Below are positions 17,596 to 25,739 of a DNA stretch of 64,000 nt, piece after piece (positions within the stretch are counted from its first letter, which is position 1; each line of letters begins with the position of its first letter). The translations under genes and the position numbers were made by a program. The stretch spans positions 287,446-351,445 of the forward strand of contig NZ_JADWYJ010000001.1 in NCBI RefSeq assembly GCF_021354595.1, read 5' to 3'. This DNA is from Maribellus sp. CM-23. GTDB taxonomy: Bacteria > Bacteroidota > Bacteroidia > Bacteroidales > Prolixibacteraceae. The notes under the pieces are model-generated. The model was not told where the DNA came from and searched no databases. It saw nothing but the letters and a program-made list of their open reading frames with translations.

Positions 17596-17660
17596 CACCC
17601 AAAAATGATTTCCTTTTCGTTTTTGAAGTATGGCTTTCTCCGAAAACCAATGATCTCTTC

Positions 17661-18956
17661 TTACGACAAAAACTTCTTTCGAAGGGCTTCCACCTGCTGA
17701 TCATTAATAGGCACCAACTTGCCCAGCGAAGCTCCCATCGTCAGCGACTTGGCGCTAAACTCGGCCACTTCAAGCCGGTCGAAAGTGCCAAGCAATTTAT
17801 CGCCGGTTACCAGTACCGAGTCGTTGTTAATAATCACCGCCGGCGTATTTTCCGACAAGGTATTCAGGATGGCTTCCTGGCCGGCGAAATGCGAGCCAAA
17901 AGGCATGTTCGGAATGTCCTGCAGGAAAATCCAGCTCTCGGGAATGGTACGCACATCCATTTTCTCGCCGGTTACGCTGTAAGCCATCAGATAAGGGCTC
18001 TGCGTCAGAATAATGGAGTTGACATGCGGATTGCGTTTGTAAATCTCCTGGTGAAGCCAGGTGGATCGGCTGGGGACTTTCCCGGGTTCGCGTTTCCCGT
18101 CTTTGATCTGAACAATGTCTTTCAACTGAATGTCCCAACGAGCCACATTGGGAGGCGTAATCAGAAAATCGTTTCCACGCCAGCGAACCGAAACCGTTCC
18201 GTAAGAGCTGATCATCAATCCCTGATCGCAGGCACGCAATACAATGCGCTGGATCTGTTCGCGAATGGCTCTTTCATCCGATGGATGTTCCACCTCGTCC
18301 ATCTCGGGCAAAAGGCGCGGTATCTGGCTTTCAAATTCGTTGATTTGCTCGTCGGTCAGGTAATTGGGTGTTCCGATCGTGCTACCGTTGATCAGCGTCC
18401 GGGCACAAAATTCCATGGTTTCAAAACGCTGGTAAGCGTCGCTCAAATCATGCCCGCCAACCACCGTACCATGGTTTTCCATGATCACCGAGTTGAATCC
18501 TTTGTCGAACTCACGGGCAATTACAGTTCCCAGTTCTTCGCTACCCGGCAGTTCGTAGGGAGCATACCCGATGGGACCGCACACGTGTTTTGCCTGCGGA
18601 ATAACATTGGTATTGGGTATTTCCCGAACAATGCTAAATGAAACCAGTGCCGGCGGATGCGCGTGGATTACCGCTTTAATATCGGGGCGGCTTTTGTATA
18701 TGGCAATGTGAAACGGATATTCCGAAGAAGGCTTGTGTCTGCCTTCAATACTTCCGTCGCTTTTTACACAAACAATATCGGTAGGACGCAAGGTTCCTTT
18801 GTCGATAGCAGAAGGAGTTACCCACACATCCCCGTTTTCGTCAATAATCGAAATGTTACCTCCCGAAGTCGTTGTCAACCCGCTTCGGTAGATCTTATCA
18901 ATAATCATGGTAATCTGGTCGCGGGGGTGCATCCATCTGGTATTAAGCTTCCTCAT
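17661..18956 (-). CDS. Tandem-duplicated class II aldolase/adducin family protein
   Basis: A 431-residue protein made of two class II aldolase domains; single-domain members are about 210-230 residues. The first domain keeps the FucA-type active site: SGGN (31-34, phosphate loop), SSE (77-79, catalytic Glu), HAH (98-100) and NHG (161-163), the three Zn histidines. The second domain (about 225-431) has the fold but has lost the ligands: the SSE position reads RST, HAH reads TQS and NHG reads NND. One half is thus probably catalytic and the other structural. The reaction would be cleavage of a phosphorylated deoxysugar or tetrose-type substrate, which cannot be specified. No sugar kinase or isomerase gene is adjacent. 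Confidence 0.85.
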   Translation of the reverse strand: MRKLNTRWMHPRDQITMIIDKIYRSGLTTTSGGNISIIDENGDVWVTPSAIDKGTLRPTDIVCVKSDGSIEGRHKPSSEYPFHIAIYKSRPDIKAVIHAHPPALVSFSIVREIPNTNVIPQAKHVCGPIGYAPYELPGSEELGTVIAREFDKGFNSVIMENHGTVVGGHDLSDAYQRFETMEFCARTLINGSTIGTPNYLTDEQINEFESQIPRLLPEMDEVEHPSDERAIREQIQRIVLRACDQGLMISSYGTVSVRWRGNDFLITPPNVARWDIQLKDIVQIKDGKREPGKVPSRSTWLHQEIYKRNPHVNSIILTQSPYLMAYSVTGEKMDVRTIPESWIFLQDIPNMPFGSHFAGQEAILNTLSENTPAVIINNDSVLVTGDKLLGTFDRLEVAEFSAKSLTMGASLGKLVPINDQQVEALRKKFLS

Positions 18957-19534
18957 TTTGTTTCAAATTTTTACTTGAATATTTGATACAAATTTAGAAC
19001 TCCCCATGCGAATCGTCATCCTGTAATGACCTGTTTTTACCTTCTTTCTTTGCTTTTGCTCGTATTTTCAGTCTTTCATCCTGAAAATCTTCTTATGTCA
19101 TATTTAGCCAGGTCTTACCCTACTATTTTTCAAACCCTTAGAGACTATCATCATAATAATTCTTATTGTGAAGTGCCATTTTAGAGCTTGAATATTCGGG
19201 CCAATTTTAATAAACTAACCAACAATGCATTACATTGAAACCGGTAAGAATTAACATCTAAAATTTGCATATACCAAAGGTTACAGCTACATTTGAGACA
19301 TACAAAACGAGTTCTTTAAATAGATTAAGATACTGTCCGCATTAATTCAAAAATTGGTAAACTCAACAGAAAAAATTAAACCGAGGACGCTCTTTATGGT
19401 TGCTAAAACAGGCCTTGTAGTCCCGAGTATTCGGGGTGAGTCTTCTGACCGATGGAAGTTTGATCAACCGGGCACTCAAATCCTGTTATACAGGGGTTTT
19501 ACACATGATGAATTGATGCGGATTTTTTGTGTCC
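18957..19534. other. 578-bp AT-rich gap between the aldolase and lnt genes
   Basis: No convincing gene. A 62-codon plus-strand frame (19354-19542) runs into the lnt 3' end and has no recognisable domain. Near the aldolase start, CAAATTTA at 18989-18996 is TAAATTTG on the minus strand, a perfect Bacteroidota -7 box (TAnnTTTG) 33 bases before the ATG. A short hairpin CCCGA-gtat-TCGGG lies at about 19423-19436. The rest holds nothing I can name and could be the remains of a deleted gene. Confidence 0.4.
18989..18996 (-). promoter_or_regulatory. Probable -7 promoter box of the aldolase gene
   Basis: The minus strand reads TAAATTTG, an exact match to the Bacteroidota TAnnTTTG element, 33 bases upstream of the aldolase ATG (18956). 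No clear TTTG -33 element is seen at the ideal distance. Confidence 0.4.
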
Positions 19535-21127
19535 CTACCTGAACCGTTTCACCACCAAAAGCAACACCAGCAAAACACTTAAAAACAAAGCCACACGGGC
19601 GATATAGTCTCCGTGTTTGACATAGAACGTCAATTCGCTGTTTGCATTGATGCTTCCCGATATGGCCGCTTCCTGCCACCAGGGCGTTGGCTGGCTGACA
19701 TCGCCCCGCTGATTGATAAAGCACGAAATACCCGTGTTGGCAGAACGCGCAATACTCCGGCGGGTTTCAATGGCCCGTAAACGCGCAAACGACATGTGTT
19801 GCTTGTAGCCCGGTGTGTTTTTCCACCAGCCGTCGTTGGTGATAATAAAAATGAGTTCGGCACCCTTTTTCACATAATCGGTCACGTATTCGCCAAACAC
19901 CGACTCGTAACAAATAACGGGCGCCACCTTTGTTCCGTCAGCCGAAACAAAATTGCTGGCTGCTTCCTGCCGCCCCAGGCTTCCCGTGGTTCCTCCAATG
20001 TTGATCACAATGTCGCGAATAAAACCCAGGTATTTCATAAAAGGCATTTTCTCCACCCCCACTACCAGCTTCGATTTGTGGTAAATCTGCTCTTCACTGT
20101 TTCTATCCAGAAAGATGGCCGTATTGAAGCGGTCGTAACTGGTTCCGTCCTGCGAAGTTCGTGCAGTGAGTGTAGCCTCGGCCTTGTTGTGGTAGACTTT
20201 ATAGGAAGACACGCCGAATAATAGCTCGGCATGATCGTAATTATTCATAAAGCCCTTCATACTGCGCACAAAGCCATTGCTGTTCAATTCGGCTTCGTTC
20301 CAGTACCCCGGGTTCTCAAAAACCGTTTCGGGACCCACAATAAAATCGGTATTGTTATCCGTCACACTGGCGGCCAGTTTCAGAAAATTGTCTCTCTTTT
20401 TTGTTTCGGCCCGCATATCGTATTCTTCGGAATAAGGATCCACATTGGGCTGCACAATCGCCACCTGTTTGGGCTTATTTTCCTCTTTGTAACCGGCATA
20501 CATGCTCCATGAAATGATAAGTGGCACAAACAGCGCCACCGTCGTACTTACCAGCGAAATCACACGCTCGCGGTTGGCAATCCTCTCCTGCAGCTGAACC
20601 AGCAGTTTGAAGATGAGAATGTTCATAGCCAGTACCCACAAAGTGCCGCCAAAGGTTCCGGTAAACTCGTACCACTGAATCATTTTCACATTGTTGGCAA
20701 AGCCATTGCCCAGTTGCAGCCAGGGCCATTCAATGTCCCAGTGAAAGTGAAAATACTCAAACGAAATCCAGAACACCGCCAGGCAGATATACCCTAAGTT
20801 TGAGCGGAATTTTCGCCGTGCCATGTGCGCCAGCCAAAGCACCAGCGACATCAGAAAGGAATTGGTAATGATGGCCATGGCTGCGCCAACAAGCGTCGCA
20901 TGCATGATCCACCAGGTAGTGAGAATATTCCAGGTAAAGACAGCCAGGAAAGCATGCCCCCAGAAAGACACACTGCGGTATTCCTCTTTCCGGTCGACAA
21001 AAAACTTATCGATCACCAGCAGCGGAAGAAAGGCGATAAACAATATCCAACCGGGAAATCCCAACCAGGCCAGACTTAACAAAACTCCGGAAAAAAGTGA
21101 TAAAAGTAACCGTTGAGTGCGCTTCAT
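19535..21127 (-). CDS. lnt: Apolipoprotein N-acyltransferase
   Basis: A 530-residue membrane enzyme that adds the third acyl chain to the N-terminal cysteine of lipoproteins. Several transmembrane helices fill residues of about 8-215 and include the W-rich family segment (WIMHATLVG, DIEWPWLQLGN). A nitrilase domain follows, with the catalytic triad E267 (VGPETVFEN), K353 (YHKSKLVVGVEKMPF) and C406 (APVICYESVFGEY). The C-terminus is one last helix followed by VVKRFR. The gene starts 8 bases after the metallophosphatase stop, so it is the last gene of an operon with the split 5'-nucleotidase. Many lipoproteins in this window are likely substrates. Confidence 0.95.
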   Translation of the reverse strand: MKRTQRLLLSLFSGVLLSLAWLGFPGWILFIAFLPLLVIDKFFVDRKEEYRSVSFWGHAFLAVFTWNILTTWWIMHATLVGAAMAIITNSFLMSLVLWLAHMARRKFRSNLGYICLAVFWISFEYFHFHWDIEWPWLQLGNGFANNVKMIQWYEFTGTFGGTLWVLAMNILIFKLLVQLQERIANRERVISLVSTTVALFVPLIISWSMYAGYKEENKPKQVAIVQPNVDPYSEEYDMRAETKKRDNFLKLAASVTDNNTDFIVGPETVFENPGYWNEAELNSNGFVRSMKGFMNNYDHAELLFGVSSYKVYHNKAEATLTARTSQDGTSYDRFNTAIFLDRNSEEQIYHKSKLVVGVEKMPFMKYLGFIRDIVINIGGTTGSLGRQEAASNFVSADGTKVAPVICYESVFGEYVTDYVKKGAELIFIITNDGWWKNTPGYKQHMSFARLRAIETRRSIARSANTGISCFINQRGDVSQPTPWWQEAAISGSINANSELTFYVKHGDYIARVALFLSVLLVLLLVVKRFR

Positions 21128-21135
21128 TGGTTGAT

Positions 21136-22050
21136 TTATGATTCAAGGTTTCTAGAAATGAGTTGCTTTTTATGCTTTTGGTTGCGGTCGAACACAAAAT
21201 CTATTTTACCAACCATTAAACCACCCCACCACGCCTGGTTCACAATCACCGGTTCTCCGGCTTTGTTTTTCTCCACCATCGGTTCTTCCAGGTAAGTATG
21301 TGTATGCCCGCCAATGATCAGGTCGGTCGCCGATGTTTCGGCTGCCAGCACCAGGTCGCTCACTTTGTTGCTTTTGTATTTCAGCCCAAGGTGCGACAAA
21401 CAGATCACCAGGTCACATTCCTTTTCATTCTTTAAAAACGATTCCATTTCGAGTGCCACCCGAACCGGATCGTTAAAAACGGTATTCCCGTAATTGCGTT
21501 TGCTCACCAGCCCTTCGAGCTCAATGCCCACGGCATAAACGCCTATTTTAATGCCTTTGCGCGTAAATATTCTGTAGCGGTCAAATTTCCCGGCTAAAAG
21601 CGTATCCGAAAAATCGTAGTTCGAACTAATGATCGGGAATTTTGCGTTGGGTAGCGGATCGGCAATGCCCTTCAGGCCGTTGTCGAACTCGTGGTTACCA
21701 ATGGTCCCCAGATCGTACCCGGCCGCGCTCATTACCTTTAGCATCAGCTCGCCTTTGAAATAGTTGAAGTACGGCGTTCCCTGGAACATATCACCCGCAT
21801 CGAACAAAAGCGTGTTAGGATTGACAGCGCGTTGCTGTTTCACCAACTCTGAAATACGTGCCAGTCCACCTTTGTTGACATAGCGCTCGTTGCCTTCGCC
21901 AAAAGGCTCGATGTGGCAGTGCAAGTCGTTGGTATGCAGTATGCTGATGGTTACAAAATCGTCGCTGGCCAGCAAATCAAGAGGCGTAAGTCCCAAACCG
22001 ATGCCCGCCGAACCGGCTGCCACATTCCGGATAAAATGTCTTCTATTCAT
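21136..22050 (-). CDS. 5'-nucleotidase, catalytic (metallophosphatase) half, Tat-type signal
   Basis: A 304-residue protein from the ATG at 22050. That start is chosen because it gives MNRRHFIRNVAAGSAGIG, a Tat-like leader; a start 15 bases further upstream is also possible. It carries only the metallophosphatase domain of the UshA family: TNDLHCH, GDMFQGTPYFNY, GNHEFDNG and GGHTHTY supply the dinuclear metal ligands. The substrate-binding C-terminal domain is missing and is encoded by the upstream gene 22043-22813, with which it overlaps by 8 bases. The two would together hydrolyse nucleotides or related phosphoesters in the periplasm. The family is certain, the substrate is not. Confidence 0.9.
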   Translation of the reverse strand: MNRRHFIRNVAAGSAGIGLGLTPLDLLASDDFVTISILHTNDLHCHIEPFGEGNERYVNKGGLARISELVKQQRAVNPNTLLFDAGDMFQGTPYFNYFKGELMLKVMSAAGYDLGTIGNHEFDNGLKGIADPLPNAKFPIISSNYDFSDTLLAGKFDRYRIFTRKGIKIGVYAVGIELEGLVSKRNYGNTVFNDPVRVALEMESFLKNEKECDLVICLSHLGLKYKSNKVSDLVLAAETSATDLIIGGHTHTYLEEPMVEKNKAGEPVIVNQAWWGGLMVGKIDFVFDRNQKHKKQLISRNLES

Positions 22051-22813
22051 GGCTGATCCTCCCATCCAGTTTTACCTGCAAATGCTCGTTGTTCTTTTGT
22101 TTTTCTTCCAGGTGTTGAATAATCAGGTCCCGGATCAATATTCCCGGGCTCACATATTGTAAACGTTCTTTCAAAACATCGAGGCCATCGCCGCCACCGG
22201 CTACGTAGTCGTTGGTTACCAGCCAGTAGGTTTTGTCGGCGTCAAAATCCTGCCCGCCAATTTGTATATCTTCAGCCTTCTCGTCTGAAATTTTAAACCG
22301 GGCACCTCCCACACTGTCGCCACCCTTGCGGGCCACGTAATTCAAAAATTCCTTCAGGGTGCTGCCCTTTAGTTCCAGGTAAACCAGTTCGTTCTCGAAG
22401 GGCATTAATTCATACACCTTCCCCACGGTTATATTCCCTTTGGGCAAAGCAGTCCTGATTCCGCCATAATTAAAAAACGAAACCGACGGAACGATCTTTT
22501 CCTGCCGAGCCACGTCAGTTTTGGCGGCTTCTTCGAGCAAAAGATCCCCCAGAAAATTGGTTAACAAACTTTCGGGCTTGTCTTTTTCCATCTCTTCTTC
22601 CGAAAAAGAAATCACCCGGTTCATGTCTTTATCCAGCATATTCTTGTACGGAAGATACAAGCGAACAATGTTGCTATCCAGTGGGTTGGTTTCTTCGGCC
22701 ACCGGAATGTTCTTCAGTTCCACCCCGGTTTGTACTACGGGGTTCTGGCAGGATATGACAAACGTCAATAGAGTTATTAACAGCGCGTGGCTGATAGAAT
22801 GTCGCATAAACAA
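22043..22813 (-). CDS. 5'-nucleotidase C-terminal domain lipoprotein
   Basis: A 256-residue lipoprotein (lipobox TFVISCQ, C22) that matches only the 5'-nucleotidase C-terminal (nucleoside-binding) domain. FFNYGGIRTALPKGNITVGKVYELMPFENELV corresponds to its substrate-binding region, and TNDYVAGGGDGLDVL to the end of the domain. The catalytic domain is the next gene. In most bacteria both are one polypeptide with the catalytic part first; here they are split and the order is reversed. It is the first gene of the operon with the metallophosphatase and lnt. The 69-base gap to the divergent amidase gene must hold both promoters. Confidence 0.88.
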   Translation of the reverse strand: MFMRHSISHALLITLLTFVISCQNPVVQTGVELKNIPVAEETNPLDSNIVRLYLPYKNMLDKDMNRVISFSEEEMEKDKPESLLTNFLGDLLLEEAAKTDVARQEKIVPSVSFFNYGGIRTALPKGNITVGKVYELMPFENELVYLELKGSTLKEFLNYVARKGGDSVGGARFKISDEKAEDIQIGGQDFDADKTYWLVTNDYVAGGGDGLDVLKERLQYVSPGILIRDLIIQHLEEKQKNNEHLQVKLDGRISHE

Positions 22814-22854
22814 AAGAAATTTATGTGCGTTACCTTTATTTTAGCATGAAAGTC

Positions 22855-22867
22855 GTTTACTGTAAAC
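22855..22867. promoter_or_regulatory. 13-bp palindrome in a divergent promoter region
   Basis: GTTTAC-T-GTAAAC is a perfect palindrome placed between the divergent 5'-nucleotidase operon (start 22813) and amidase gene (start 22883). It may be an operator for one or both genes; the binding protein is unknown. Confidence 0.35.
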
Positions 22868-22882
22868 AGAAATAAACTTCAT

Positions 22883-23935
22883 ATGTTTAAGGCAAACTTA
22901 CATATAAAATCACTTGTTAAGCTTATCTATTTAATAATTTTGGTTACCGCTTTTCTGCCGTATGATGCAGGCGCACAAACAAAAGAAGTGGTAGCGGAGA
23001 AAGGCGATGGAATTTACCGGCTTTTAAAACGCCACGGAATTTCGGCCACCGATTATTTACAGGATTTTATTTCGCTGAACAAAGAGGCACTGGGCAAAGA
23101 CAACACGCTGATTGCCGGGGTAAAATACAAACTTCCGGATGTGGCTGCTGCCGCTACCAGTGTTACAGAACAGCCGGTGGCAGCAAAAACTGGTCTCAGA
23201 ACCGAACACTACCCCATATTTGGCAAGAAATACGAAAATGTAGTGATTGAAAGCGAACAGCTGAAAGGCGCGGTTTATTACCTGATGGCAGGGCATGGAG
23301 GCCCCGACCCGGGAGCGCTGGGAAAATACAACAACCACCTGGTGGCCGAAGACGAATATGCCTATGATGTGACGCTGAGACTGGCCCGCAACCTGATTTC
23401 GGAAGGAGCCACGGTTTACATGATCACCATCGATCCCAACGACGGTATCCGCGACGACAGCTACCTGAAAGTGGACAAAGACGAGGTTTGCTACCCACGG
23501 CTTACCATTCCGCTGAACCAGATCAAGCGCCTGCGCCAGCGTTCGGATGCCGTGAATAAACTCTATGTAAAACACCGGGGTTCTTTTCAGCGTATGATTG
23601 CCGTTCATGTGGATTCGCGCAGCAGGGCCGAAAACATCGATGTGTTTTTCTACCACGATAAACGAAGCGAAACCGGCGAAAAAGCCGCCAAAATATTGCT
23701 GGAAACCTTTGCACAAAAATACCGTGAGCACCAGCCCGGACGCGGATACGGTGGAACCGTAACAGAAAGAAACCTGTATGTGGTAAAAAACACCTACCCG
23801 CCGGCGGTGTACATCGAACTCGGGAATGTAAACCACCAGCGCGACATCCAGCGACTGATTATGCCCGGCAACCGACAGGCACTGGCCTACTGGCTATACG
23901 AAGGGCTGGTTCAGGATTTTAAAACCAACAAATAA
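22883..23935 (+). CDS. N-acetylmuramoyl-L-alanine amidase (Amidase_3) with N-terminal LysM-like domain
   Basis: A 350-residue exported protein with a signal peptide (about 1-31). A short segment (about 35-85; GDGIYRLLKRHGIS ... LIAGVKYKLP) resembles a LysM peptidoglycan-binding fold. The catalytic part follows: GHGGPDPGALG supplies the first Zn His, EDEYAYDVTLRLARNL the Glu, IAVHVDSRS the second His and VYIELGNVNHQRD the catalytic Glu. Such enzymes cut the bond between MurNAc and the stem peptide during cell separation or recycling. The His-x-Asp-Ser version of the usual His-x-Asn-Ser loop marks a Bacteroidota-type variant. It is a single-gene unit that ends at the terminator at 23961. Confidence 0.88.
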   Translation: MFKANLHIKSLVKLIYLIILVTAFLPYDAGAQTKEVVAEKGDGIYRLLKRHGISATDYLQDFISLNKEALGKDNTLIAGVKYKLPDVAAAATSVTEQPVAAKTGLRTEHYPIFGKKYENVVIESEQLKGAVYYLMAGHGGPDPGALGKYNNHLVAEDEYAYDVTLRLARNLISEGATVYMITIDPNDGIRDDSYLKVDKDEVCYPRLTIPLNQIKRLRQRSDAVNKLYVKHRGSFQRMIAVHVDSRSRAENIDVFFYHDKRSETGEKAAKILLETFAQKYREHQPGRGYGGTVTERNLYVVKNTYPPAVYIELGNVNHQRDIQRLIMPGNRQALAYWLYEGLVQDFKTNK

Positions 23936-23960
23936 TAAGGCACTGGCCTGTAAAATAGAA

Positions 23961-23996
23961 GAGCCGCTCTTTCTGGTAAAGAGCGGCTCTTTTATT
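23961..23996 (+). terminator. Rho-independent terminator after the amidase gene
   Basis: A perfect 12-bp stem, GAGCCGCTCTTT (23961-23972) with AAAGAGCGGCTC (23978-23989), a 5-base loop CTGGT and the T-rich tail TTTTATTT. It starts 25 bases after the amidase stop. This is the cleanest intrinsic terminator in the window. Confidence 0.92.
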
Positions 23997-24085
23997 TGCG
24001 GCTTAGCGGGAAGGCTACCCTACACACGCCAACACAAAAAAACAGCTAATACACTGATTACAAGAAGCCGCCGCAGCTGGGAGTA

Positions 24086-24400
24086 ATGAAATTGTCAGGC
24101 GACAAGAGCATCCCGCAGTTCAGCGTAGCAACATTGTCGGGCGACAATACCGTGCCGCAATCCGGAGAACCTGGTGCGTCGCCGGTTGCAAAGTCGCCGC
24201 AGATGAGCGCGCTAACATTGTCGGGCGACGAAAGTATGCCGCAGACCGGAGTAGCAACATTGTCGGGCGACGAAAACCTCCCGCTATTCAGCGTAGTAAC
24301 ACGGACGCACGTCGCAAAGGCTTCTCCAATCCGAGAAGTCATCTCAACGGGCAACACAAAGCCCCCGCTGTTTTGAAAAGCTATATCGTCGGGAGACGAA
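24086..24400. repeat. Degenerate tandem array, eight units on an exact 42-bp register
   Basis: A palindromic core, best form TTGTCGGGCGACAA (6-bp arms around GG), recurs at 24092, 24134, 24218, 24260 and, degraded, 24386 (TCGTCGGGAGACGA). Weaker versions sit at 24176, 24302 and 24344. All positions are exact multiples of 42, so no indel has broken the register. The flanks within units also repeat (GTAGCAACA before; CCGCAGxxCxG after). Both strands are open: plus reads a 14-residue motif like ATLSGDxxxPQxGV, minus reads LSSPDNVATxxCG. I cannot say whether it is coding. No ribosome-binding site or signal peptide supports either frame. Confidence 0.75.
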
Positions 24401-24410
24401 AGGCCGCCGC

Positions 24411-24495
24411 CGCTGCCGCACGATTGCATCGTGTGGCATTGTTAAAAGTTGGATTTTGTAAACCACGCGATAGAATCGCGCGAGAGCGGGGGCTT
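24411..24495. repeat. REP-like double-hairpin element, copy 1
   Basis: Two adjacent imperfect palindromes: GCCGCACGAT-tgc-ATCGTGTGGC and CGCGAT-aga-ATCGCG, joined by a spacer rich in A and T (AAAAGTTGGATTTTGTAAACC). The same order of hairpin, spacer and hairpin recurs at 25155-25238. Such paired hairpins resemble REP/BIME elements mobilised by RAYT-type transposases in other bacteria; no RAYT gene is present here. Confidence 0.6.
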
Positions 24496-24530
24496 TGTTG
24501 TTTTTCAATCAAACTTTGATTTTAATCTTC

Positions 24531-25118
24531 TCACCATTTTTCGATTTTCGACTTTTCGATGATTCCGTAATTGACAAATTTATCCGTTGTAATCAGGTTT
24601 GCTTTGGCAACTCCTTCGCCAAAATCCTGGGTGTCAATTTTTGATGTGACATTTATCCATTCTTCATCCACACTTAATACAATTGAAGAATCCTTATACA
24701 ATAGGTGAACGGTTCCGTTTGATTCCACATCTGTTATCTTAAATGCCCCTTTTTCATAAGGCAATTCATAAATCCCCGTAAGTCCGGTTCCAGCACCTCC
24801 ACCAGCTAAACCACTTAAACTAATGCCGTTTCCGTAAATTACTTTCAATGATTTATTGATTGAAAGATCGATATCTCCTGATAAAATTTCATTTTCAGCA
24901 TTAAACGTATAAGTAGGAAAATCTACTTGCGGACCTTCAATATAATTTCCTTCGATTAGCTCACCGTTTGTATTTACATGATGGTCAATAAAAATACATT
25001 TGTCGGAATTTATTATCCAATTTTCTTCTTGATTTTTCTCGCAGCCGGAAACAAGCAATAAACTGACGCCGGCAATTACAATCGTAATTAGTCCATTTTT
25101 AAAGTTATTTATTTTCAT
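24531..25118 (-). CDS. Hypothetical lipoprotein between two REP-like elements
   Basis: A 195-residue lipoprotein (lipobox LLVSGCEK, C26) with no domain I recognise. The mature part is predicted beta-rich (LIEGNYIEGPQVDFPTYTF; SIVLSVDEEWINVTSKI) and has a Gly-rich turn GLAGGGAGTG near residue 105. The base composition is visibly more AT-rich than that of the flanking core genes. The gene is bracketed by two copies of the same double-hairpin repeat, which suggests it arrived with or was framed by those elements. No function is assigned. Confidence 0.7.
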   Translation of the reverse strand: MKINNFKNGLITIVIAGVSLLLVSGCEKNQEENWIINSDKCIFIDHHVNTNGELIEGNYIEGPQVDFPTYTFNAENEILSGDIDLSINKSLKVIYGNGISLSGLAGGGAGTGLTGIYELPYEKGAFKITDVESNGTVHLLYKDSSIVLSVDEEWINVTSKIDTQDFGEGVAKANLITTDKFVNYGIIEKSKIEKW

Positions 25119-25154
25119 AATAGTTCGAATTTAAAGGTTATTTTTTATTGACTA

Positions 25155-25238
25155 TGCTGCTGCGCGACTGCGTCGTGTAGCATTACCATAAGTTGAAGAT
25201 CTTTTAAAACCATGCGATGCAATCTCGTGGGAGCGAGG
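25155..25238. repeat. REP-like double-hairpin element, copy 2
   Basis: GCTGCGCGAC-tgc-GTCGTGTAGC, then an AT-rich spacer (AGTTGAAGATCTTTTAAAACC), then ATGCGAT-gca-ATCTCGTGG. It aligns with copy 1 along its whole length in the same orientation but with many base changes, including paired or G-U-compatible changes in the stems. The right end touches the stop codon of the next gene (25239). Confidence 0.55.
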
Positions 25239-25739
25239 TTACCAACTGACAGTTTCTTTTATTTTAAATTCCTTTTTTAGTGTTTCTGCAAACTTGTCAA
25301 ACTGAAACATGCGCGTATTAATTTTTATTTTCGTTTCCTGCTTCTCAATCTCCTTTTTGGTATTTCTAAACTCGTATTTTAGAATTAAGGTGTCATAGAA
25401 GATTTTGGGTACAAATCCATTTACAACATAACTTTTGTCAGAAGCCAGGTCATAAAATCCCTTTTTATAATCAAATTCCACTAAACCTGTCAAAGGAATT
25501 TCAAAGTCTAAATATTTAGTAATTGTATATTTTACCATTATTTTGTTCGAGGTAAGAATAAGTCGCCCACTATAATTTGCAAGGTACCAATAAACAGCTA
25601 TTGCATATGCCAATATGTAAATGAAAGGTCCCCAGAAATTGTCTCCATTCAATACTGCATTGACAACAAAAAGAATGGATGTCACTGCACAAAAATAGAG
25701 TGAGATTGGGTTCTTTGTTTTATATAGAAGTTTATCCAT
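25239..25739 (-). CDS. Small membrane protein with two TM helices and a PH-like C-terminal domain
   Basis: A 166-residue protein if started at the ATG at 25739, chosen because AAAAAGGGCAA lies just before it; an upstream ATG at 25787 would add a low-complexity 16-residue head. Two adjacent transmembrane helices (ISLYFCAVTSILFVVNAVL; FIYILAYAIAVYWYLANY) are followed by a cytoplasmic beta-rich part (RLILTSNKIMVKYTITKYLDFEIPLTGLVEF) of the bacterial PH/EbsA-like type. The tail is Lys-rich. Function unknown. Like its neighbour it is AT-rich and belongs to the accessory patch at 24-26 kb. Confidence 0.65.
   Translation of the reverse strand: MDKLLYKTKNPISLYFCAVTSILFVVNAVLNGDNFWGPFIYILAYAIAVYWYLANYSGRLILTSNKIMVKYTITKYLDFEIPLTGLVEFDYKKGFYDLASDKSYVVNGFVPKIFYDTLILKYEFRNTKKEIEKQETKIKINTRMFQFDKFAETLKKEFKIKETVSW

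Noticed and set aside
19354..19542. 62-codon plus-strand gene
   Set aside because: It overlaps the end of lnt, has no recognisable domain and no clear initiation signal.
24086..24400. CRISPR array
   Set aside because: The units are contiguous tandem copies without unique spacers, the repeats are strongly diverged, and no cas gene is present.
24058..24429. Protein gene in the 42-bp array on either strand
   Set aside because: Both strands are open because of the repeat itself; neither has a convincing ribosome-binding site, signal peptide or known domain, so I list it as a repeat only.
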